The notes below the pieces were generated by a model. That model was not told where the DNA came from, made no database searches, and worked only from the letters and a program-made list of their open reading frames with translations. This document shows positions 58,145-64,000 of a stretch of DNA of 64,000 nucleotides, piece after piece (position 1 is the first letter of the stretch; every line of letters starts with the position of its first letter). The translations under genes were made by a program, and so were the position numbers. The stretch is from Oscillospiraceae bacterium (lineage in GTDB: Bacteria > Bacillota > Clostridia > Oscillospirales > Oscillospiraceae), in assembly GCA_031261325.1 (NCBI GenBank), contig JAISKH010000077.1, positions 62,001 to 126,000 on the forward strand, given 5' to 3'.

Positions 58145-58175
58145 CGGGGACGCGGGAACGCGTCCCCGATTATTT
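58145..58175 (+). terminator. Terminator after the Tyr/Asp-repeat gene
   Basis: CGGGGACGCG and CGCGTCCCCG form a ten-pair stem around GGAA, followed by ATTATTT. Confidence 0.75.
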
Positions 58176-58260
58176 ACGCACAGTTTTTGCGCGACGAACA
58201 TATTCTATGGCTTATCCTCATATTATTGACCATGCCGATAATATTGAAGGAGGGCGTATA

Positions 58261-59733
58261 GTGAGCGGTATTTACGAGGACATTGCCCGACGCACGGGCG
58301 GAGATATATATCTGGGGGTGGTGGGACCCGTCAGGACAGGTAAATCCACGTTTATCAAGCACTTCATGGAGACACTCGTTATCCCCAACATCGAAAACGT
58401 CTACATGCGCGAGCGCGCGCACGACGAGCTGCCGCAGAGCGGAAGCGGCAGAACGATTATGACCTCGGAACCGAAGTTCGTGCCGGAGGAAGCCGTTAAA
58501 ATCGCGCTCGACGGCGGTGCGGAGGCGCGCGTTCGCCTGATTGACTGCGTGGGCTACATGGTAAACGGCGCGCTTGGGCAGTTCGAGGGCGAGAACGAGC
58601 GCATGGTGACGACCCCGTGGTACGACTACGAGATACCGCTGACGCAAGCGGCGGAGCTTGGAACGCGCCGCGTCATCACCGAGCACTCAACAATCGGCGT
58701 CGTCGTCACGACAGACGGCAGCATCACGGACTTTAACCGCGACGACTACATTGAGCCGGAAACGCGCGTCATCGACGAGCTGAAAGCGCTTGGTAAGCCG
58801 TTCCTAATCCTGCTCAACTCGACAGAGCCGAACGCGCCGCATACGCAGGCGCTCCGCGCGGAGCTGTCGGAAAAGCACGGCGTTACCTGCGTGGCAAAAA
58901 ACTGCGCGACAATGAGCGCGGACGACGTGTCGGGAGTAATCAAGTCCGTGTTGTACGAATTTCCGCTGAACGAACTAGGCATATTCCTGCCGCCGTGGGT
59001 GGACGCGTTGCCGCGCGACCACGCAATCAAGGCGAGCCTAATGGATACGATTCGCCGCCACGCGGAGAATTGCGGGCGAATCCGCGACGTTGAGCCAACC
59101 GTCAACGCGCTCGGCGCGAGCGAGAACATCTCAAACGCAATGGTGCGCGAGCTGGACTTAGGGCGCGGGCGCGCCGCCGCAACGCTCGACATTCCGCGCG
59201 AGCTGTTTTACGCGACGCTCGGCGAGCAGTCAGGCTTTGAGATACGCGACGACGGCGACCTAGTGTCGCTGCTCACCGAGCTGTCAACCGTCAAGCGCGA
59301 GTACGACCGCATTGACTCGGCGTTACGCGACGTGCGCGAGCGCGGCTACGGCATCGTCATGCCGTCGCGTGAGGAGTTGAAGCTTGAGGAACCCGAAATA
59401 GTGCGGCAGGGCGGACGCTACGGCGTGAAGCTCAAGGCTTCCGCGCCGAGTATCCACATGATGCTCGCGAACATCGAAACCGAGGTGTCGCCCGCCGTCG
59501 GCGGTGAGCGCGCGAGCGAGGATATTATCAACTTCCTCCTGCAAGAGTTCGAGGGCGACGTCAGCAAGATATGGGAGTCCAACATGTTCGGCAAATCGCT
59601 CTACGATATTGCGGGCGAGGGACTGAACGCCAAAATTAAGAAAATGCCCGAGGAAACGCAGCAAAAGCTACAAAACACCCTCCAACGCATAATAAACGAA
59701 GGCTCCGGCGGCATAATCTGCATAATATTGTAA
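58261..59733 (+). CDS. spoIVA: Stage IV sporulation protein A (spore coat ATPase)
   Basis: 490 residues, close to the 492 of the Bacillus subtilis protein. Walker A is GPVRTGKST (residues 22-30), in the conserved context RTGGDIYLGVVG. FIKHFMETLVIPNI, the GSGRTIMT segment and the C-terminal GEGLNAKI ... GGIICIIL match SpoIVA. The protein polymerises with ATP on the outer forespore membrane as the coat's base layer. The GTG at 58261 is chosen because AAGGAGGG (58247-58254) lies six bases upstream and the N-terminus then fits the family; an upstream ATG at 58207 lacks both. The gene is a clear marker of an endospore former. Confidence 0.96.
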   Translation: MSGIYEDIARRTGGDIYLGVVGPVRTGKSTFIKHFMETLVIPNIENVYMRERAHDELPQSGSGRTIMTSEPKFVPEEAVKIALDGGAEARVRLIDCVGYMVNGALGQFEGENERMVTTPWYDYEIPLTQAAELGTRRVITEHSTIGVVVTTDGSITDFNRDDYIEPETRVIDELKALGKPFLILLNSTEPNAPHTQALRAELSEKHGVTCVAKNCATMSADDVSGVIKSVLYEFPLNELGIFLPPWVDALPRDHAIKASLMDTIRRHAENCGRIRDVEPTVNALGASENISNAMVRELDLGRGRAAATLDIPRELFYATLGEQSGFEIRDDGDLVSLLTELSTVKREYDRIDSALRDVRERGYGIVMPSREELKLEEPEIVRQGGRYGVKLKASAPSIHMMLANIETEVSPAVGGERASEDIINFLLQEFEGDVSKIWESNMFGKSLYDIAGEGLNAKIKKMPEETQQKLQNTLQRIINEGSGGIICIIL

Positions 59734-59774
59734 GCAATAACAAGCCCACCCGCTAAGGGTGGGCTTGTTATTGC
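59734..59774. terminator. Bidirectional terminator between spoIVA and the oxidoreductase gene
   Basis: An 18-pair perfect stem runs from 59734-59751 to 59757-59774 around the five-base loop GCTAA. Confidence 0.85.
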
Positions 59775-59790
59775 TAATGTCGCGTCCCCA

Positions 59791-59825
59791 ATTGTCAATT
59801 GTCCATTGTCAACTGTCAATTGTTA
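59791..59825. repeat. Five tandem 7-base repeats (ATTGTCA type)
   Basis: ATTGTCA, ATTGTCC, ATTGTCA, ACTGTCA and ATTGTTA follow one another. The last unit covers the stop codon of the minus-strand oxidoreductase gene. Confidence 0.75.
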
Positions 59826-61763
59826 TCTGCCAACGTCTCTCGCCACGTGGAACGCGACGCGCGTCGCTTCAACGATGTTCTTCGGGTTCACGCAGTCGCC
59901 GATTTGGTGGAACTCCGGCGCGAGCGGGCGCAGCTCGTCCGCAATATCGCGCAGAGGAGCCTGCCCCACGGCGTAAACCACCGTGTCCGCCGCCAAAAAC
60001 TCGTTTGCGCCGTCGCGCTCAACCGTCACGCCGTCCGCGCGAATCTCAACCGCACGGGTTGACAGCCGCACGTCAATCTCTTGCCGCGCAAGCTCAAGCC
60101 GAATCGCCAGACCCTGCAACATGTTGCCGCCGTCCGACAGCGCGTCCGCAAGCTCGACAATCGCGACCTCACGCCCCTGCCGCGCGAGATGAATCGCAAG
60201 CTCCGTGCCGACAAGTCCGCCGCCGAGAATCGCGACGCGTTGACCCGCGGGCGCAATGCCGCGGTACACGTCCTCCGCGCCGACGGCGTGCTCGATGCCG
60301 GGAATGTTCGGCTTGACGGGACGCGCGCCGACGGCGGCGATGATAACGTCAGGCTCAAGTGAACGCGCAAGCTCCGGCGTGACCGCCGTGCCGAGCCGCA
60401 CATCAACGCCCACTCTCGTGACGGCAGCCTCCTGATTGTCCAAAAACGCGGTCAAATGCGCCTTGAACGATACCTCATCTTCGCACCGCAAAACGCCGCC
60501 CAAGCGGTCAGACTTCTCCGCGAGAATGACCTCGTGCCCGCGCTCCGCCGCCGTAATTGCCGCGCGCATACCCGCAATGCCGCCGCCGGCGACGAGCACA
60601 CGTTTCTTTTCGGCGGGCGGCAACGCCCACTTCACCTCTGTCTCGTGCCCGATTTCGGGGTTCATCGCGCAGATGAACTGCCCCTTGTCCATGAGGTTTG
60701 AGAAGCAGGACAGGCACCGCATACACGGGTTTATCTCGCGCTCACGCCCGCCGCGAGCCTTGCGCGGCAAGTCGGGGTCCGCAATCAGCCCGCGCGCCAG
60801 CTCCACAACATCCGCCTGCCCCGACGCGATAATCTCTTCCATCTGCGCGGGGTCGGTCAGCGCGCCGACAGTCGCGACGGCGGAGTGCTTAATGTGCTTT
60901 TTAATTTCGGCAGCGAACTTGACGTTCACGCCATCGGGCAGGAACATGTCGGGGTGCGTGACCGTGAACACGTCCCACACCTCATGGCTCCCCGCCGAGA
61001 CGTGAATGAGGTCAAGATGCCCGTCAAGCTGTTTGGCGATAGCAATGCCCTCGTCCAAGTCGTACCCGTTCGGGTTGCACTCCGAGCCTGAAATGCGCAT
61101 CTCAATCGGGAAGTTACGCCCGACGGCGCGCCGCACGGCTTTGCAAACCTCAACGGCGAAGCGACAGCGGTTCTCAACGCTCCCGCCCCAGCGGTCCGTC
61201 CGCTGATTCGTCAGCGGCGACATGAACTGCGTAATCAGCCAGCCGTGCCCGCCGTGGATTGTGACCATGCCGTAACCGCACTTCTTGCTGAACGCGGCGG
61301 CTTGCGCGAATTGGTCGATAACCGCGTAGATTTTCTCCTCCGTCATTGCCTCAACGGGGAAACCCTCGTCGGTCGTGTAAGCCATCGGACCGAACAGCTT
61401 GTGACCGAGCCGCGCCGCCTCGTGCGCGTGACTGCCCGCGTGCGACAGCTCGATTGACGCGATTGCGCCGTGCCGCGAGATTGAGTCGGCAAGCGACGAC
61501 AGCGCGGGCGAACCCGCCGCGTCGTCAAGCGCGATATGCCCCGCGTTAAACCGCGCGTCGCGGTTGACCATTGCGTCCCCGACGCACACGGAAGCCGCGC
61601 CGCCGATTGCCTTGCGCTCGTAGTAGGCATTTGTCTCGGCAATCGGGAAATTACGCGACGTGAGGTGCGCCGTGCCTGTGGGGGAGGCGAAGATTCGGTT
61701 GCGGAACACCGTCCCCGCAAGCGTGATGGGTGAAAACAGGTGCGGATACTTTAGCTCAAACAT
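59823..61763 (-). CDS. Old Yellow Enzyme-like NADH:flavin oxidoreductase (2,4-dienoyl-CoA reductase/BaiCD-type)
   Basis: 646 residues. The N-terminal FMN-binding TIM barrel begins LFSPITLAGTVFRNRI and includes HGGHGWLITQFMSPLTNQRTD. An iron-sulfur site follows (CMRCLSC ... ICAMNP), then an FAD domain (VLVAGGGIAGMRAA) and an NAD(P)H-binding segment (VAILGGGLVGTELAI). Such enzymes reduce enoates, dienoyl-CoAs or bile-acid intermediates. The cysteine spacing is C-x2-C-x2-C-x11-C, one residue shorter than the usual x3 in the middle. The ATG at 61763 is preferred over the upstream TTG/ATG because AAAGG then sits nine bases away. It follows rluA by 23 bases. Confidence 0.88.
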   Translation of the reverse strand: MFELKYPHLFSPITLAGTVFRNRIFASPTGTAHLTSRNFPIAETNAYYERKAIGGAASVCVGDAMVNRDARFNAGHIALDDAAGSPALSSLADSISRHGAIASIELSHAGSHAHEAARLGHKLFGPMAYTTDEGFPVEAMTEEKIYAVIDQFAQAAAFSKKCGYGMVTIHGGHGWLITQFMSPLTNQRTDRWGGSVENRCRFAVEVCKAVRRAVGRNFPIEMRISGSECNPNGYDLDEGIAIAKQLDGHLDLIHVSAGSHEVWDVFTVTHPDMFLPDGVNVKFAAEIKKHIKHSAVATVGALTDPAQMEEIIASGQADVVELARGLIADPDLPRKARGGREREINPCMRCLSCFSNLMDKGQFICAMNPEIGHETEVKWALPPAEKKRVLVAGGGIAGMRAAITAAERGHEVILAEKSDRLGGVLRCEDEVSFKAHLTAFLDNQEAAVTRVGVDVRLGTAVTPELARSLEPDVIIAAVGARPVKPNIPGIEHAVGAEDVYRGIAPAGQRVAILGGGLVGTELAIHLARQGREVAIVELADALSDGGNMLQGLAIRLELARQEIDVRLSTRAVEIRADGVTVERDGANEFLAADTVVYAVGQAPLRDIADELRPLAPEFHQIGDCVNPKNIVEATRVAFHVARDVGR

Positions 61764-61786
61764 ATTCATCAACCTTTCAGTTTAAT

Positions 61787-62743
61787 CTACGCAAAATACT
61801 TATCGACGAAATCAACGCGCGCCAACGCAAACTCACGCCCGCGCAAGTACTCCAGCACGCCCGCGTCGGTCGCGAACGTAAACGCGAGCTTGTACGAGCA
61901 CAGCAACTGGAATTTCTCGCCGTATTGCCCGTTTTCCGCGTTTTTCCCGTATTTCCCGTCACCGACGAGCGGGTGCCCCGCCTTGGCGAGCTGCGCGCGA
62001 ATCTGGTGCGTCCGCCCCGTAACCAGTCGGCACTCAAGCAGCGACAGGTCGCCCGCCGACTTCAGCGTCCTGTACTCCGTCGCGGCGAACTGCGCCCCGG
62101 GTGTTGGCTTGTCGGAGACGAACACTTGATTCTTAACCGCGTCCTTGAACAGATACCCCTCAAGCCGACCGCTCGGCGGCTTAATCCTGCCGTAAATCGC
62201 CGCGAGATACAGCTTGTCAAGCTCGCGCAGTTTAATCTTCTCGTTCATTACCCGCAGCGACTCCGCGTTCTTCGCGGCGATTACAATACCCGACGTGTTG
62301 CGGTCGATGCGGTTGCACAGCGCGGGCGCGAAAGCGTTCTCCTCGCGCGGGTTCCACTCGCGCTTCTGGTACAAATACGCCTGAACGCGCGCAATCAACG
62401 TCGCGTAGTCAAACCCGCCGTCGGAGTGACACAGCACGCCCGCGGGCTTGTTCAGCAGCATGATATTCGCGTCCTCATAAACAACGTCAAGGTTCGGTGT
62501 TGACACGCGCAGGAACGCGTTGTCCTCGCGCGGCGTCTCAAAAAATTCGTCGTTGATGTACATCTGAACAGCGTCGCCGACCTCAAGCCGCGCGTCCCGC
62601 GCCGACTTCCGCGCGTTGACCTTGACGCGCCCGAGACGAATGTACTTTTGCGCGAGAGACGACGGAACGAGCGGAGCCGCCTTTGCGATAAAACGGTCAA
62701 GTCGAACGCCCGCGTCATTTTTGCCGATTGCAAATTCCTTCAT
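61787..62743 (-). CDS. RluA-family RNA pseudouridine synthase
   Basis: 318 residues. An S4 RNA-binding domain covers about residues 12-65 (VRLDRFIAK ... LGRVKVN). The catalytic motif is NRIDRNTSG with Asp147. KLYLAAIYG and LVTGRTHQIRAQL complete the family pattern. It isomerises uridines in rRNA or tRNA; which target is unclear. Its promoter lies back-to-back with that of the DUF177-rpmF unit. Confidence 0.93.
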   Translation of the reverse strand: MKEFAIGKNDAGVRLDRFIAKAAPLVPSSLAQKYIRLGRVKVNARKSARDARLEVGDAVQMYINDEFFETPREDNAFLRVSTPNLDVVYEDANIMLLNKPAGVLCHSDGGFDYATLIARVQAYLYQKREWNPREENAFAPALCNRIDRNTSGIVIAAKNAESLRVMNEKIKLRELDKLYLAAIYGRIKPPSGRLEGYLFKDAVKNQVFVSDKPTPGAQFAATEYRTLKSAGDLSLLECRLVTGRTHQIRAQLAKAGHPLVGDGKYGKNAENGQYGEKFQLLCSYKLAFTFATDAGVLEYLRGREFALARVDFVDKYFA

Positions 62744-62806
62744 ATAGTTAATAATTCCTTAATATTATGTGTGCGTTTTTAACGCCAAATTGAACTGTAT
62801 GCGAGT

Positions 62807-62835
62807 ATTATATATGATTTCAACCGAAAAAACAA
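62807..62835 (-). promoter_or_regulatory. Sigma-A promoter of rluA
   Basis: On the minus strand TTGTTT (62830-62835) and a perfect TATAAT (62807-62812) are 17 bases apart. Confidence 0.7.
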
Positions 62836-62864
62836 TTGACAAGCGGCAATTCTTAGCTTATAAT
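62836..62864 (+). promoter_or_regulatory. Perfect-consensus sigma-A promoter of the DUF177-rpmF unit
   Basis: TTGACA (62836-62841) and TATAAT (62859-62864) are both perfect and exactly 17 bases apart. Its -35 touches the -35 of the rluA promoter. Confidence 0.9.
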
Positions 62865-62938
62865 TACTACACAAAGTACAGTAACACAGTTTGAGCTGCC
62901 ACTTTTCCGATTAGAGATAAAACGGCTGAGGTAATGCA

Positions 62939-63436
62939 ATGATTCTTGACCTTCGCGAGATTGTCGGCGTTCCGGGGCAGCGCGCCGTGTTTGACTATGA
63001 GCCGGACCTTGCCCGAGCGGTGTTCGACCCGATAACGGCAATCCTGCCGCACGCGCGCGCCGTCGGCGAGGTGCGCAACGGCGCGGGAGCGATGTCGTTC
63101 ACGGCGACGCTTGACGTGAGCTTCACATTTATATGCTCACGATGCGCGGGGGAGTTTACGCGCGATATGCACAGGGAAGTCACGTTGCACCTCACGGACG
63201 ATGAGGAGACGGGCGACGACCCCGACATGTACTGGCTCGAGAGCGATTTTCTCGATGTTGACGAGTTACTCGTCACGGTTCTCATTTTAGACGCGGAACA
63301 GAGGATGCTGTGCCGAGAGGATTGCAGCGGACTCTGCGTTAGATGCGGCTCCGACTTAAACGACGGCGATTGCGGCTGTCCGTCGGAGACAGACCCCAGA
63401 CTTGCGGAATTAGAACGCTTTCTGGAAGAATTATAG
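62939..63436 (+). CDS. DUF177 (YceD-like) protein
   Basis: 165 residues. SFTFICSRCAGEFTRDM and the C-terminal CREDCSGLCVRCGSDLNDGDCGC pattern identify DUF177, which precedes rpmF in most bacteria and is thought to act in large-subunit rRNA or ribosome maturation. The order here, 18 bases before rpmF, is standard. The upstream promoter matches the consensus at every position. The preceding AGGTAATGCA gives a modest ribosome site. Confidence 0.93.
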   Translation: MILDLREIVGVPGQRAVFDYEPDLARAVFDPITAILPHARAVGEVRNGAGAMSFTATLDVSFTFICSRCAGEFTRDMHREVTLHLTDDEETGDDPDMYWLESDFLDVDELLVTVLILDAEQRMLCREDCSGLCVRCGSDLNDGDCGCPSETDPRLAELERFLEEL

Positions 63437-63454
63437 TGACTGGGAGGTGTCAAT

Positions 63455-63634
63455 ATGGCGGTTCCAAAGAGGAAAGTATCGAAAGCGCGACGTGACAAGC
63501 GTCGTTCGTCCCACTGGAAGCTCTCCACGCCGGGCTTTGTCAAGTGCTCGTGCGGCGAGTTTCATCTGCCCCACCGCGTCTGCAAGGTATGCGGTAAATA
63601 TGACGGGCGCGAAGTGTTAAAAGTACAGGCATAG
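63455..63634 (+). CDS. rpmF: 50S ribosomal protein bL32
   Basis: 59 residues: [19 protein letters not shown] at the start, then HWKLSTPGF and [17 protein letters not shown]. This is unmistakably bL32. GGGAGG precedes the ATG. The zinc-ribbon cysteines read C-x-C (KCSCG) and C-x2-C (CKVC); in most C+ forms of bL32 the first pair is also C-x2-C, so one residue is missing there. Confidence 0.96.
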   Translation: MAVPKRKVSKARRDKRRSSHWKLSTPGFVKCSCGEFHLPHRVCKVCGKYDGREVLKVQA

Positions 63635-63724
63635 TTAGCGGTACTGCAAACGACGCGCAATGGATTCGCGGCGCAAACCCGAGCGCTACGCCGCCTGTGT
63701 GTTATTAGAGAAAGGAAGTCTGTT

Positions 63725-63892
63725 ATGCCACCACGTGTTGAAGGTTTGGAAAGTCTTGCGGAGCTATTGGGTTCTTATGCGCCTTACGGAATAGCTTTAG
63801 TCGTTCTTTATGTCGCTTTGATTATTGTCTGCATAGACTGGAACGTCAGTCCCATCGAGAGACTGAAAAGGCTGTTCAGAAAGCGTTATTAA
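63725..63892 (+). CDS. Small single-pass membrane protein
   Basis: 55 residues. After about 18 residues (MPPRVEGLESLAELLGSY) there is one TM helix (roughly residues 19-37) and a basic C-terminal tail (ERLKRLFRKRY), giving an outside-to-inside topology by the positive-inside rule. AGAAAGGAAG lies upstream of the ATG. I do not recognise the family; it sits between rpmF and the next gene and could be an independent small protein. Confidence 0.55.
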   Translation: MPPRVEGLESLAELLGSYAPYGIALVVLYVALIIVCIDWNVSPIERLKRLFRKRY

Positions 63893-63942
63893 CAGTCGTT
63901 CCGGTCGTAATCCGAAATTGTTGCCATAAAATCGACACACTG

Positions 63943-63970
63943 GCGGGGTTTATAACCCCGCTATCCTTTT
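63943..63970 (+). terminator. Terminator after the small membrane protein gene
   Basis: GCGGGGTT and AACCCCGC form an eight-pair stem with a TAT loop, followed by TATCCTTTT. Confidence 0.7.
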
Positions 63971-63992
63971 AGTCTCAAAAGTAGGTGATACC

Positions 63993-64000
63993 ATGAACCC
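63993..64000 (+). CDS. Possible start of the next gene
   Basis: ATG at 63993 has GTAGGTGATACC upstream. Only two codons are visible. After rpmF a plsX gene is common, but nothing here proves it. Confidence 0.3.

Noticed and set aside
58218..58244. Sigma-E promoter for spoIVA (TCATATT with GATAATAT)
   Set aside because: The spacing is only 12 bases and transcription would begin inside the ribosome-binding site.
1..64000. tRNA, rRNA, insertion sequences, attachment sites or replication origin
   Set aside because: I checked the intergenic gaps by eye and saw none; a covariance and transposase search would settle this.

Overview
The window looks like chromosomal DNA of a GC-rich, Gram-positive, endospore-forming member of the Clostridia. 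The sporulation genes spoIVA and cwlD, a COG2344-type radical SAM pair, RNase J, bL32 with its DUF177 partner, and surface proteins with C-terminal wall-sorting tails all support this. The exact genus cannot be read from the sequence. I saw no rRNA, tRNA, transposase, phage gene or CRISPR array.

Layout. Positions 1-17634 hold housekeeping and metabolic genes: the 3' end of asnB, a ketopantoate-reductase-like gene, a murA-walJ-rlmH-phosphohexomutase operon on the minus strand, an RNase J/ArsC-family pair, a radical SAM/DUF2344/pfkA run on the plus strand, then a minus-strand stretch with a zinc-ribbon membrane protein, an odd solute-binding lipoprotein, a HAD phosphatase, an alcohol dehydrogenase and a URO-D-family protein. 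Positions 17902-40980 are dominated by three consecutive giant surface-protein genes (3499, 2677 and 1190 residues; called P1, P2 and P3 here). Positions 41042-46606 are a minus-strand run: URO-D-family protein, COG0523 GTPase, His-rich protein, amidohydrolase, acyltransferase, GltS-like carrier. Positions 46891-64000 return to housekeeping: a helix-turn-helix/TPR-like regulator, cysK, a HAD-membrane fusion, an ECF S component, an E2-like protein, cwlD-radA, a Tyr/Asp-repeat zinc-ribbon membrane protein, spoIVA, an Old Yellow Enzyme-like oxidoreductase with rluA, and DUF177-rpmF.

The main discovery candidate is the giant surface-protein cluster. Each protein has a signal/TM segment, an N-terminal domain with the Cys and TQxA-W signature of thioester (TED/TQXA) adhesins, a run of modules that carry the Lys and Asn expected of intramolecular isopeptide domains, a Pro/Thr-rich stalk and a C-terminal sorting tail ending in a non-LPXTG xxxTGD motif. 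P1 has 11 CnaB-like repeats and 5 DUF11-like modules, P2 has 8 and 3, and P3 has 0 and 3. They look like a graded set of long, covalently stabilised fibres for covalent attachment to a surface. No sortase lies in the window.

A second candidate is the lipoprotein at 13693-14469, in which the two lobes of a type II solute-binding fold appear in swapped order (a circular permutation). Next to it, downstream of a strong promoter, lie two directly abutting perfect palindromes.
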